From contig JAAEAF010002622.1 of the NCBI GenBank assembly GCA_011037195.1, positions 1 to 64,000 on the forward strand: DNA of 64,000 bases. The letters run 5' to 3'. Below are positions 10,813-22,340 of the stretch, piece by piece. The notes beneath the pieces were generated by a model. That model did no database searches. It had not been told where the DNA came from and saw nothing but the letters and a program-made list of their open reading frames with translations. Positions within the stretch are counted from its first letter, which is position 1. Every line of letters begins with the position of its first letter. Both the position numbers and the translations under genes were made by a program. The DNA is from Triatoma infestans (Eukaryota; Arthropoda; Insecta; Hemiptera; Reduviidae).

Positions 10813-11559
10813 AATACACTTCGTTGTTTATTTTGTACAATTCCTCCATAGCCCAAGTTTGGCATATTTCCTATATTCAAGGAAAAATTTCCTATATCTC
10901 AAGATCAAATGCATGTGGAGATGTTGTCTTCCACTTCCAGGAAAAGTTGTGTGTGACAGAAATTCTGTAAGTGGAACTCAACGTTTTTTATGAACTTGAT
11001 GAACCAACTTTGATGATGTGGAAAATCTGAAACCGCTCAAAATTGATGAGTACAAGAATGATAAATGGGATAATATCTAAATTTTACAGTGTTATTGCAC
11101 TGTTTTATCAAGACATCTTGATGATGAGCAAAAGCCAAAAACCGGTCGATGACCACAAAATGAAGCTGGCTATCACGGAAAATATGTCTGATGATTTCCA
11201 GCTCTTCAGATCTAACCACAATAACGGTAATAATATTTTGTTGATTCTGGGTTCCAGCCAACTCACTACTAACTCCCTCATCTTTGTTCGATACCCGTCG
11301 TACTACAAAATTCGCCATTCCCGGGCGATTCCCAAATTCGTTGCATCTCTAGAGTCGAAATTGAAATCGAAGGTAACTTTGTTAACAGAACTTGGTCATT
11401 TATTACATGATACAGAGTTATTATGAGAATGAGTGAATGACTATTACTCATTTGTGGGTCCATTGTGATCTAAGTGCAGTCTGGAACCGTATTAGGGATA
11501 AAGAATAGCCTGTATTTTATTTATTTTTTTTAATTTTGTAATAGCGTCATCATCTGTGG
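10813..11559. other. Unassigned stretch with an unrecognised 127-residue frame
   Basis: An open frame covers 11043-11426 on the plus strand and an overlapping one covers 11037-11318 on the minus strand. Neither protein resembles a family I know, and base composition does not favour either, so I do not call a gene. Near 11010-11155 are two versions of a GATGATG...AAACCGGTC phrase, loosely like the core of repeat X (see 18240). ACAGTGTTATTGCACTGT at 11087-11104 is a small hairpin. Confidence 0.35.
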
Positions 11560-11562
11560 TTA

Positions 11563-11660
11563 TTGGGGGCCTTCGGGCAGTATTCTCTTGTTACAAACAA
11601 CTTCGCTCGTCATTGGACAGTGAGCTGTAGGATTAGAAAAGTCAAGTGCCAGTCCCTCAG
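11563..11660 (-). mobile_element. SINE fragment, minus strand
   Basis: The body of the tRNA-derived SINE without its tRNA head: GGGGGCCTTCGGGCAGT then CGTCATTGGACAGTGAGCTG match the inverted form of the 57029 copy. It faces the next SINE at 11911, so the pair is inverted with about 250 bp between them. Confidence 0.7.
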
Positions 11661-11910
11661 AGTGTTAGTCCAGCGCTGATAGCCACTGATACTACTACCA
11701 CTGTTTGGGGTATTTGTTGGATGCAGTTACTTAGGGAGTAGCGATCCCACGGGATAGCATAGCTCAGTACTCCATGCACTTCGTCAGAACAGTACACAAT
11801 ACACTTAAACTGCATACACTCTACACTTTACAGACAAGGAAAACACACAGTACACAAACTAGGGACGAAGACCCTAGTTAATTGGTGTAAGCCAAGGGAG
11901 GAGGAAGGGA

Positions 11911-12112
11911 TTAGCTCAGGGGTAGCGCGCTGGATTAGGGTTTGAATCCAGGATGCTGCCTTTAGATTTTCTCTTTCTAGGAGCCTCTACAACTCACTGT
12001 ACAGTGATGAGTACTGTATCCTGTAGCTAGAGAACACTGCTTGGAGGCTGGCAGTGCACTGAGAAAGCTCCGGGGGCCACAGTAGTTCTTTCAAGTCGCA
12101 TTGCGATAATCC
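11911..12112 (+). mobile_element. tRNA-derived SINE
   Basis: The A box reads GGATTAGCTCAGGGGTAGCG and the B-box region GGGTTTGAATCC. The head is shortened between them, as about ten bases of anticodon arm are missing compared with 57029. The body follows: TTTAGATTTTCTCTTTCTAG, CTCACTGTACAGTGATGAG, then CACTGAGAAAGCTCCGGGGG. The terminal A-rich tail is not preserved. Confidence 0.82.
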
Positions 12113-12125
12113 CCTAGAACTATCT

Positions 12126-13049
12126 ACATCTACATCTACTCCCACTGATAGCCAATAATCAACGCGAGTTGGCTTTTCATTACTTCCTGCAAAAGATGTG
12201 TACATACCAATAAGCAAAAATTCTAATTAAATAAGGTAAAATTCAAATTTTGTTTGGTAATTACTTAATGATGAAGATGAATGATTGAAAAATTGTGTTT
12301 CTAATAAAACAGAAAATAAATAGCGGTAAGTAATAAATATTTTACAAATACATGGTTCCAAAAGAAGATATAATGCATTAAATACACATCTTATATTGAT
12401 CTATTAATCCCACCTCAGAGGTTAGGTTTAGGGTTTACATCCCATAGGAGGTACTTACTCTATCTTGCATACACAGGTGCAGAGTAGTAAAACAGGATAA
12501 AGTACCGGGCCGACCTCAGCTAGAATTGCTTGCCATCTTCTGCTCGGTCATGTACACAGGGAAAGAAGAACTTCTCTCTGTCTCTGTTGGATGGCCAAAG
12601 ATGGGTAAGGGCAATTTTATTTCAGTAAGGTAGGTTTATCTAATAAAATATTCACAAACTCCAAGGAATGGGCCCAGCATGTGTATCTTGTATTCAAGCT
12701 AAATATTTAATATGGCTAAACATAGTATACCAGTCTCCCCAAGTGTAGGAAAGGCCGAGTTACCTACTACATAGTAGTAAATGTAAGAAAACAGCTCTCT
12801 GACTTTTCTTGTATATTACTTGTTGCCACACAAGTGTTCACTTATTTTCTTTTATTTTACTTTTTACTATCAGGCTATAATATATCTTAAGAGTTACTTT
12901 TTACACTTTGAAGAAAATACTAACCAATTTTACACTTTATTTAATGATATAACGTGTCTAATTTGTTAAGTGATTGTGTTAACTATAAAAAGTTGATAAT
13001 TAATCTATTTTGACTTAGAGGTATCTCGTTAAATCACAATGCTAAGTAA
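12126..13049. other. Spacer, nothing recognised
   Basis: A moderately AT-rich stretch without coding signal. The part from 12410 to 12620 is less AT-rich (GGTTAGGTTTAGGGTTTAC, GTACCGGGCCGACCTCAGC) and might be an unnamed repeat, but it has no second copy in this window. Confidence 0.45.
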
Positions 13050-13870
13050 GGGATCCTGAAAGACACAGCAACATCTCATGATTAGCCTTTGTCTGGACCT
13101 CCAGTGAGAATCTTAGACTGTCAACAAAAAAACTGAGCTCATCGACATGGACAATGCTGTGAAGCTATCTAAGCCCGGAGTCTTGACAGACATGTACCCA
13201 AAGACACACCAACAGCAGGCTCGAGATCGATGAAGGGAGAGAGGCGCCTATATGACATCCTTAAGAGGAGTCGCTCTTTCAGTGGTCTAGAACATTCTAA
13301 AACAAACTTGGACATGAAGACGTATGAATCAGCGTCTTCAACTTGACTGGCTCAGCAACTTGATTGTCCGAGCAGATGGTATTTAATAGATAAATTAGCG
13401 TGTTCATCCAAAATAAAACAAAGAATAGCACAAACTAAAACAAGAGATGAACTCCTGTCTCAAAATAGATCGCCCCGGAACTATCTTTTATTCTGAAACC
13501 ATTCGTAGAGATAATTATCGGTTATCACACTAAACGGTCCTAACATGAACCAATCTTACGTATATGGGAGCATTTTACTGTAACACTGTAAGTGTGATCA
13601 AAAACGAAAGTCTTTAACATACTATCAAACACCAGTAATAGTAGCTTTGAAAGTATCTTGCGATGAATGGTAGCATGACCATATCGCTTTCTAAGGCAAA
13701 AATCTGCCTCTTTAATACTATAACAGGCTTACATCGGCCGTCTGTTCACCGCCCACAGAGCTATGGCATCCCAACAAAGTCTCAATAGCAGCATTTGACA
13801 GCAAAGACTCGCATCGCACCGGTCACCGACACATAAGCCAAGCGTTAAATATCCTCAAGCAGGTTGTAAC
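13050..13870 (-). mobile_element. LINE fragment, same family as 41286-43330
   Basis: This aligns base by base with about 41700-42480. Shared landmarks are GAAAGACACAGCAAC, GCCAACAGCAGGCTC against CCAACAGCAGGCTCG, and GGGAGAGAGGCGCCTA. It covers the RNase H and connecting region on the minus strand. Both ends are cut and no frame of useful length survives, so it is older than the 41-43 kb copy. Confidence 0.82.
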
Positions 13871-14706
13871 TCCAATTCTTTCAGAAATTGCCAGTAGAAC
13901 ATTAAAAGATAATAAAGGATAGACCAGTCACTACGACCTACCTTATATATAACTAGTGGTGTATATATGTAATAGAGTTGACTGGACAATCCAATTGTTT
14001 AATTAAGTTGGTCATCCTGTTTAAATCTCTCAGTCATCAATCAGCTGTGTGGTCAATTAATGGTAAACACAATATTCTTGAGCGTAATCAATCTTTTCTA
14101 TTGATTGTTTGAAGTGTTAAATTGTTCTATGTTGCAAATTGTTATAATAATTGTTTTTCAAATATTCTCAACGAATGACATTCAGTTTTATTGTATGTGA
14201 CGCTGATTTTTTATATTAAAATCATTGCCCTGGGATTGTTGTTCAATACAAATAAGGCTGTCAACAAAATAAAAGAATAATTACATCTTTATACAAGGTA
14301 GAACTTAATTAAACATGTAATTAATTGTTAATTTCTATATATTATACTTTCACAGTTCAGAGATATATTGTTGTTTAATGTTTTTAGCTGGTGTACAACA
14401 TATTTATGTTCTAATTTAATCTTTCACGTTGACTAATATTTCTGTATTAATGAATTATTTCAATATTAACTATTCTTTGTCAGCCAAAATTGTAAATAAT
14501 TATTTAATTCTACTTAATATTATTTAGATCATACAATTATATAATAAATGGAAATAACACTTTAGAGGAAGACAACCCTACTGTCGGTTAACTGGCAATG
14601 TCAAGTTTCACAGGAAGCTTTTTTTTGTCCAGTATTCACAGGTAGGCTTTCTTATCTATTAAGTCAATATGTACAATTCATCAGGTTCCATCATCTGATA
14701 GCAGTC
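13871..14706. other. AT-rich spacer, nothing recognised
   Basis: No coding signal, tandem repeat or recognised element. Its right edge is where the 0.9-kb repeat begins. Confidence 0.55.
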
Positions 14707-15291
14707 TTAGTGCACTTATGACCCTGAAAAAAACAGCAAACAAATAAAACAAAACGAAAATTAAAAAAAAATTATTTATCCAAACTTTTGAAAATTAAAA
14801 TTGTTTCAAACTTTGATTCATTTTCTTATATAAATTTTTTTCCCTAATACTCCAGAAATGGAGTATTTTTAGAGTTTAAATATTTAAAAATAATAAACTT
14901 ACACTACAAAAAAACAAAACAATGTATAGCCCAAGTAATATTAATTAATGCAAATTTCCAAAAGTCCAAATATCTGTTCAATTAAAGAATCTTCAAGGGT
15001 TTTTTCTATTGTGGAACAGAAAAATACAAAAATTAAAATTTATTTACAAGAAATAATAACTACATTTTATAAATTGAATTGTGCTTTTTCTCTTGAGCAC
15101 CATTAATTAGTACGTACAATTTATATTCTTAATTATTAATTATTAGGCCGAGAGCTATTTGAAATTCAAATCTCACTGTTCACAGTTCTATCGTTTTCTA
15201 TCTTATCCAGATAAAAAAGAGATATTCAAAATTGTTACATACAAAGACATTAAATTATTTTTTTTAAAAAATAGTATAAAATTGCATTATT

Positions 15292-15307
15292 AAAAATTAA
15301 TATAAGT
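15292..15307. repeat. Target-site duplication of the Jockey LINE, left copy
   Basis: AAAAATTAATATAAGT here recurs at 16032-16047. The leading A residues of the right copy merge with the poly-A tail, so the duplication is 11 to 16 bp. Confidence 0.85.
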
Positions 15308-16031
15308 GGCAAATTAAAATGAACCCACAAAAATGCTAACATGCCACATTTACTCTCCGGCGGGATTCCTGTCCTCCAGTCTTCTTCAATCACAATCCTC
15401 TCCCTGTAACAGATCTGGTACGCTACCTTGGACTCTTCATTGACAAAAGATTCACGTGGAACCCCGCACACAAGACTTAAAAGACAAGCACTGACTAAAA
15501 GGGCCAAACTTATTTACAGACTTATTGGAAGACGATCCAAATTACCTACAGAACACAAAAGACTGATATATATTTCTATAATCAAACCAATTTGGACTTA
15601 CGGACTTGAATTGTGGGGTTCAGCTAAACCTACAAACTTACGTACCATTCAGACATTCCAATCTAAGCTACTTCGACAGATAGTCGATGCTCCTTTCTAC
15701 GTCTTAATGACCTTACGCTCCATAATGACCTCAACATCCCTTTCATACCGCAACTTGCCAAGACAAAATATCATAAACTACATACTACTCTCTCCTTTTG
15801 CTCTAATCCCTTTGTACAATCTCTTGCCTTCACTACCATCCTTGACAATCCACCTCACCGTTTGAATCGCCAGGCCTCGGAGATTTCCTTCGGGACTGAT
15901 CAGTGCTACTGGTATCCCGTAGAGAGTGCTACCGCTGGGTAGTTTCTCTCCTCCTGCCTTCTCACAACCTACAGTTTCATTATTCAACATCCTATTTACT
16001 CATTGTATATTTCTAAATAAACCAAAAAAAA
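15308..16031 (+). mobile_element. 5'-truncated Jockey-clade LINE
   Basis: A 724-bp insertion inside repeat E, with a target duplication on both sides and a poly-A tail at 16023-16031. Its 5' end is cut within the reverse transcriptase, as is usual for LINE copies. The surviving coding sequence is the last part of ORF2. The paralogous empty site lies near 24960-24990, in the other repeat E copy. Confidence 0.9.
15395..15943 (+). pseudogene. Jockey ORF2 C-terminus (RT thumb region), frameshifted
   Basis: Starting near 15412 the readable protein is VRYLGLFIDKRFTWNP, then after a frameshift near 15465-15475 KRAKLIYRLIGRRSKL, IISIIKPIWTYGLELWGSA (abridged) and LRQIVDAPFYV. A second shift near 15703 restores LHNDLNIPFIPQLAKTKYHK and the stop at about 15943. 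The phrases YLGL.. D.. .TW, IKPIWTYG..LWG and VDAPWYV-like are signatures of Jockey-clade elements. The catalytic palm is missing. Confidence 0.88.
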
Positions 16032-16047
16032 AAAAATTAATATAAGT
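16032..16047. repeat. Target-site duplication of the Jockey LINE, right copy
   Basis: Second copy of AAAAATTAATATAAGT, immediately after the poly-A tail and before repeat E resumes with CATATGAATATTTTG. Confidence 0.85.
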
Positions 16048-16350
16048 CATATGAATATTTTGTTGAAGGAAGTGACCATAAAAGAACAAAATGTTTAATT
16101 CGGTATTTTTGTAGATTGACTTAATGAAAAATATTATTGGATTGGTTTAATTAAAATATATGTATGAAGGTGCATTGTATTGGGACTCAATAACCAGTTT
16201 TGTAGCTTTAATTTATCTCCATATTCTCACATTCTTCAATATTTATAAATTTTACACGGGAACTTTAATTAAACACTTTTTTTTTTTTTATCCTTTTGAA
16301 TTAAATATTTCTAGCTGAAATGGTTTAATTACAATAGATTATATAATTTA

Positions 16351-17230
16351 AAGTTTAGCAAAAATGCCGAGTTTTAAGAAAGAAAAATAAGTAGAAAATG
16401 TTTCACACCAGATTTCCTCAAAAAAATCAGAACCATGGATACCATACAACTGTTACTATTTTGACAAGTTATATCATACACACACACACACACACACAAA
16501 CATAAAGAATAAGAATTTTCTCTCACATCTAATACATTTAAAGAGAAAATAAATACAAAAAAGATCTGAGATGTTATTTATTACATCATTTATCAATTGT
16601 TTGGGGCAATTTGTCTTCTTTTAGAGTAATTCTTGTCAATCTATTCTTATAAAAAAAAAAAAAAAAAGTGCGCAGGCGTAGTATGGGGGTTAATAAGAAA
16701 AGTGAAATAATCTTCTATAGTGAATAAAAGACTTTTGAAAATGCATTTTCTTTAATAATTCTTTATGCACAAAATTGATGAAAAACCACATTTTTGCATT
16801 TTTGGTGAATATGGTTTTGTTTTTTTTCTTGTTTGTGGAGCAATTTTGTTTAATTTAACAAAAAATATAAACTTCTACATTAAGTAATGCAAAAAAAAAA
16901 ATCAACTTATGCTGTTTATAGACATGGAGGATATTGTAGAAGTTGGTTTGTATGTATGTTTGTTTATATCCTGCGGCCAAATTTCTACTCTCTTTGCTTT
17001 ATAAAATCTAAAAACTAAAATAACGAGCGTTAGTTCTTCCTTAACCCTTCCAGGCTTGTACAATATGTATTTCTTATCCCTTGTGTGTTTACTTTGAAAA
17101 TATTTGTTCCCACAACCACTATTATACAGTGGGCTAACATCGCCCCATAATGCACCCAAGTTTATTCTGTAAAAAATATTTTCTATACCTATAGTGAGGT
17201 ATATCGGTCAAAATATCTAAATAGTTTTTA
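16351..17230. other. Spacer with a (CA)n tract
   Basis: Contains a (CA)n microsatellite at about 16469-16498 and an A-run near 16650. GTTTCACACCAGATTT at about 16401-16416 equals the TCTGG end of family H read on the minus strand and may be a solo terminal fragment. The remainder is AT-rich with no supported gene. Confidence 0.5.
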
Positions 17231-17362
17231 TTACTTTCTCTTACTGCTGGCTGTGATAGTGGCCGTCTAAAACCAAGAAATAAATCTGGTATTTTGTCCA
17301 TCATAGCATGCATATTTCTTTTATTCCTGACCGGTTTCGGATTTTCCTCCATCGTCAGAGTA
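17231..17362 (-). repeat. Repeat X fragment beside a family H hairpin arm
   Basis: ACTTTCTCTTACTGCTGG at about 17234 resembles the hairpin end of family H. It is followed by GGTATTTTGTCCATCATAGC and CCTGACCGGTTTCGGATTTT, the inverted core of repeat X found complete at 18240 and 46590. The copy ends near the phrase CATCGTCAGAG. Confidence 0.65.
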
Positions 17363-17816
17363 TATTTATCAGAGTAAATATAATATTAAATTAAAAAATT
17401 GCATTGTGCATGCATCTCTTTCTACATTCTAGCCTATAAAAACCAAATTTTCTTTTTTTCTCCGTTTAAAAATACAGCTTATTTGCATAATGTACTTTTG
17501 AAATTTCCTATCGCCTCTTATTAAAAAATACCTTAAAAAATATCACCACGATATTTCACTCAACATATTCTTAATATGATTTAAATATAAATTATTATCA
17601 TTTAAAAATAAGCGTGATAAATAAAAACGGATATATTTGATTTTTCTCTATTATTTATTTTAATATTATTTCCAATTTGCCGTTTGCTGTCAACTTTCTT
17701 TTATATCAGTTTACCTATATATTTTCTTGTATTAACCTAGCTTGGATTTAATATTTATTTATTATTTTTACAAGCTTTTGACTAATCTTAAACTTTGCAA
17801 TGCCTTTCTTCAGACA
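17363..17816. other. AT-rich spacer, nothing recognised
   Basis: No coding signal, tandem repeat or recognised transposon between repeat X and the next SINE. Confidence 0.55.
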
Positions 17817-17983
17817 AGGGATTAGCTTAGTGGTTATAGTGTTGGATTCCCACGCAGAGGTCACGGGTTCGAAACCAGTGTTTACCCCTTAGATTTTTTC
17901 TTCTTAGAAGCCTCTACACATCACTGTCCTTCCGGACGCCAATGTCCATATGATGTTGACGCGCCTTAAATTAAAAAAAAAAG
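17817..17983 (+). mobile_element. tRNA-derived SINE, internally deleted
   Basis: The head reads GGGATTAGCTTAGTGGTTAT (A box) and CACGGGTTCGAAACC (B box), with TTCCCACGCAGAGG between, as in glycine tRNA anticodon arms. The body shows TTAGATTTTTTCTTCTTAG and a shortened CACTGTCC hairpin region lacking about 60 bp present at 57029. The 3' end GACGCGCCTTAAATTAAA and an A-tail are preserved, which defines the family's 3' terminus. Confidence 0.85.
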
Positions 17984-18207
17984 CCTTTCTCCAAACTTTA
18001 TCTATTCTTATTTGGTCACTATAACCCTGAAATTTCTTATCGCCCCCCCTAATAAAAATGACTTGATAAAGCACCGAGCATACTTAAAACTATTTAGTTT
18101 ATTTTTACTTATTAAATTTAGTTATAAAGTATCCTTCAAAACATGCTGTTTATTATATACTATTTTCTAATGCCTAATCGTAATTTAAATAATTCCATTT
18201 TTTCATT

Positions 18208-18234
18208 AAACATACATACATACATACATACATA
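18208..18234. repeat. (CATA)n microsatellite
   Basis: About six units of CATA immediately before repeat X. Confidence 0.85.
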
Positions 18235-18239
18235 GTAAC

Positions 18240-18458
18240 ATAAGCTTATAACCTCCCACCCATACATACAATCAACAAACCAACCAGTGTCGAGTGTTAC
18301 AGGAAACATTGCGTTGAAGTGAACTCTGTGCACGAACTTGATAAATTTACTTTGACAATGGATGAAACTCCAGAACCGGTCAGGGAAAAAGAAATATACA
18401 TGCTACAATGGATAAAATACCAGATGTTATCCAGCATTGCGGACCCATCCACATATTC
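18240..18458 (+). repeat. Repeat X, plus-strand copy
   Basis: Aligns with the inverse of 46590-46800. Landmarks are CAATCAACAAACCAAC, GTTACAGGAAACATT, GTGCACGAACTTGATAAA, ATGGATGAAACTCC, GAACCGGTCAGG and GATAAAATACCAGATGTTAT. It ends about 25 bp before an H element. The frame across it is an accident of the repeat. Its class is unknown; the GATGGATGAAA...CCGAAACCGGTCAGG phrase resembles short motifs common in invertebrate repeats. Confidence 0.75.
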
Positions 18459-18480
18459 ACAAGAAATTAATATTTTTATT

Positions 18481-19313
18481 ACTTTCACTTATCCTAGTAA
18501 GAGACAGTATTGTAATAGTGTCAAATTTTCGATATCGAGTTTTCACCGGAATTATCCATTATGAGGTCCCCTGAGTCCAAAAAAGTGGTTTATACAAAAT
18601 GGTCTGTGTGTGTGTGTGAGACACCAAATCTCAAAAATGAAAAATCGCAGAATGTTCAAACTTAATATACCGTTTAGGTATCACCGTGGGATCCGACAGT
18701 GGGCCATCTGTCTTTTCTCAACCGGAAGTACAACTTTACAAGTTTTTTTTTAATTTGGCGATTTTCTCGAAAATGGCTCCCATCCATTTCCTTGAAACTT
18801 GTCATATCAAGTATGGATACAAAGAGGTACAACTTTTATATCAAACATTTCTCTGGGAAAATTAATTTAAGGGCAGTTATGGGATGGGTTAGATTTTCAT
18901 CTAAAGTGTTATTTCAGTTTATTAGACAATTCTGTCATCTAAATAATTTTAATTAGAATTGAACATGTTGCTGAAATTCCGAGTTTGAAAAATCGGAGGA
19001 CCGGAAGTGCGTTTTTACTGAAATGTATTTTTCAGTTTTCTGGTATTTTTTCGAAAGGGCTCCATCGATTTTTTTTAAAAGTAGTAATGTGAACTACACA
19101 TATAGAGAGCTACAACTTTTATTTGAAACATTTCTCCTGATAATGCCATTTAAGGGGGCTTTTGGGGGAGGGCTGAGGTGGTTATGTTTTTCTCATAGTT
19201 GATTATACAATTCTAACATCCAAACAAAATTAATTAGAAATAAATAGATAGCCAAAATTCCGAGTTTCAAGAAAATTAGTAAACCGGAAGTGCGCTTTTA
19301 CTGAACAGTTTTT
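18481..19313 (-). mobile_element. Family H element, 3' part, first half of a tandem pair
   Basis: Begins on the plus strand with the hairpin end (ACTTTCACTTATCCTAGTAAGAG), abridged to its stem, then CGATATCGAGTTTTCACCGG, a TG tract at about 18603-18619, and three CCGGAAGT boxes at about 18721, 19002 and 19284, roughly 281 bp apart. It stops 29-30 bases after the last box, where the hairpin of the next copy begins. Its own TCTGG end is missing. Confidence 0.82.
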
Positions 19314-20249
19314 ACTTTCTCTTACTCCTATTAAGAGGAAGTATTGTAATCGTGTCCAATTTTCGATATCGAGTTTTCACCGGAAATATCCGTTTTAAGG
19401 TCCCCTGAAACCCAAAAAAGTGGTTTTTGGAAATGGTCTGTGTGTGTGTGTGTGTATATGTGAACATCATAGCTCAAAAATGAAAAACCGTAGAAAGTTG
19501 AAAGTTGATATTCCGTTTAGGTATCACCATGGGATCTGATTGTTCGTTATCTGTCAAAATTAGTCAACCGGAAGTACCACTTTACTAGTTGTTTTTTTTT
19601 ACTTTTTTGCGTTTTACTCAAAAATTGTTCCGACGATTTTCTTCAAACTTGCTACAACTTTTATTTGAAACATTTCTCGGGGAATTCATTTAAGATCAGT
19701 TATGAGGGAAAGGCGGGGTTAGGTTTTCATCTAAAATGCTATTTCAATTTATTAGACAATTCTGTCATCTAAATAATTTTAATTAGAATTGAATATGTTG
19801 TTGAAATTCCGAGTTTGAAAAAAATCAAAATAGCCGGAAGTGCGTTCATCACTTTATTAAATGATTTTTTTCACTTTTTCGCAATTTTCTCAAAAATGAT
19901 TCCGTCGATTTTCTTGAAACATCTTATATAAACTACACATACAAAGAGATACAACTTTTATTTTAAACATTTTTCTGGAAAAATTCATTTAAGGGCACTT
20001 TTAGGGGAGAGGTGGGGTTATGTTTTTCTCTAAAGTGCTCTCATAGTTGATTATACAAATTCTATCACCCAAACACAATTAAAATTCCAAGTTTCAAGGA
20101 AATTAGTAAACCGGAAGTGCGCTTTTACTGAACAGTTTTTTCAATTTTCAACGAATTTCATTAAATATGCTAAACTAACTATAAAATTTGTCAATTTCAA
20201 TTTTGACAACTGGAGTAAGAGAAAATTGTATGAGTGTTTCATAGTGATT
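19314..20249 (-). mobile_element. Family H element, second half of a tandem pair
   Basis: Starts with ACTTTCTCTTACTCCTATTAAGAG, whose stem pairs with itself, then the TG tract (19438-19458). CCGGAAGT boxes lie at about 19568, 19834 and 20112. The inverted motif ends as GGAGTAAGAGAAAAT, followed by a decayed TGAGTGTTTCATAGTGA terminus and a long T run. It is nearly full length at 936 bp. Confidence 0.84.
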
Positions 20250-21400
20250 TTTTTTTTTTTTTTAGTGACACATTGTTTCGTTTTCATTTTAAATCAGCCA
20301 ACCAGTTTTACCAGCCATTTTACTCATTTTTTTGTTTATTGTTTTCTATTTTCACAAAAAAAATTGCTCCTATCATTTTCATTAAATTAGCCTCATGTAT
20401 GAAATTAACATTTTTTCAATTTTATTTTGTAACTTTTTCATACAGTTTTGTTGATTTCCAAGGTCTGTGCTGCACTAACTATAATATAAATGATTCCCAA
20501 AAAAATGCACTATTCAGCACAGCATTATTGTTTTGTATAACTGTATTAAATTTATATAATTTTAGAAAAATTCAAGCAAGAGAAGTCGTATTTAAATATT
20601 TCAAATTAGTTTTAAACATATAAAGATTGTTTTTGTTTAATTAGTAAAGATCTCGGATTTGTTAATTATTATACTAAGTATTTTCTGTTTTGCATCACTG
20701 ACTGAAATAAAAATTTTGATATGAAATTCACATATTACTTTCTTTTACTGCAAATCTTATATTTCTATTCGACAAATTTTCTTCAGTATGGATGTTACCT
20801 AATTGCAAGTTTCATTTAAATGTAAGTTGTACTTTGCTTTCTAATGGCTAACATTACTAAGCCGCAGAATTTCTCTAAGATCAATTTTTCTTGAAGAAAA
20901 GCACCAAATAGAATTAATACTCTAAATAAATATAGCAAATATATGAAGTTTAGAATATCGCTGGAGTTCGTTTCGAGTAGAATGCGAAAAATTAAAAAAA
21001 AGAAAATAGTAAAGTTGGACTTCAAGTCAATGGATTTGTATGGATCGTTGGTCAGACACAAAAGTGAAGTACGTACATTTTTTTTTTAATTTTTTAATAA
21101 CAGATACAAGTGCTGTAGAGCAAAAAAAGGGGGTGAAAGGGAGAGACGTTTTTCTAGAAAAAAAAACACAAAAAAAAAACCTTTACTTCACCTGCAGTGC
21201 ACCTACAAACTCAAATAGGCCTTTGCTGAAATGTTGAAGGACAAATTAAAACCTGTAAATATGTTATATTCTCATATATTTTTTTTTTTTGTTAAATGTG
21301 ATAAATCTGAAAGTGGCAGTCCACCAATAAATAAAGCAGCCTCCCAATCAATAACTCTTTGATGTTTTTATAATTTTTGATCTAATACTTTGATTATAGA
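20250..21400. other. AT-rich spacer, nothing recognised
   Basis: T-rich and A-rich runs dominate. Open frames here come from low-complexity composition (phenylalanine- and lysine-rich) and have no domain I recognise. Confidence 0.5.
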
Positions 21401-21499
21401 GATAATGTTATGAAGAAATTTGGTGTAGGATCGTTCAAAAAAGAAACATTCAATTATGCCAACGTTTCGATAGAGTTTCCTGTCTTTATCAAGACTTTA

Positions 21500-21617
21500 A
21501 TATCTATCTATCTGTCTATCTATCTATCTGTCTATCTATCTATCTGTCTATCTATCTATCTGTCTATCTATCTATCTGTCTATCTATCTATCTGTCTATC
21601 TATCTATCTATCTATAT
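21500..21617. repeat. (TATC)n array with TGTC variants
   Basis: About 29 tetranucleotide units. TATC units are interrupted by TGTC in a regular higher-order pattern, one variant every third unit. The last units switch to GATA around TATATAGATAGATAG. Confidence 0.95.
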
Positions 21618-21919
21618 AGATAGATAGTTGTGAAGATGGGAAGAAAGAATTTTTAAACATACATATTTGATACAATCGCAGTAACATAAAAAATAAAAAA
21701 AATTAAAAGTTATTAGTTTCTTATTTAAAATCATCTATAGAAATGAAAGTTGGGTTGAATAGGAAAAGAAGTGAAAAATAAAAAGAGTCTTTGAGATGAG
21801 ATGATTAAGACAAGAAACTAGGTAACTTTTAATTTTCTTGTTTTATGTTTCTGCCATGTAACAAATGTATTTGTTTAAAAAATTCTTGATAAAGACAGGA
21901 AACTCTGTCGAAACGACCG

Positions 21920-22272
<353 letters not shown>

Positions 22273-22340
22273 GAAGTTGGTTGGCATAATTGAATGTTTC
22301 TTTCTTGACCGACCCTCACAAAATTTCTTCATAATCTATG

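Larger units (their letters stand above)
14707..16350. repeat. Unknown ~0.9-kb dispersed repeat E, copy 1, split by a LINE
   Basis: Matches 24424-25300 along its length in the same orientation. Landmarks are TAGTGCACTTATGACCCT, GCCGAGAGCTATTTGAAATT, CCAGATAAAAAAGAGATATT and TTGTTGAAGGAAGTGACC. Removing 15308-16031 plus one target copy restores a continuous match. I see no coding capacity, inverted ends or tail, so its class is unknown. Confidence 0.85.

Noticed and set aside
11043..11426. 127-residue frame
   Set aside because: No recognisable domain, an antisense frame of similar length, and overlap with repeat-like motifs; no support for a gene.
20234..20623. 129-residue phenylalanine-rich frame
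   Set aside because: It starts in a poly-T run after an H element; composition explains the open frame and no domain is visible.
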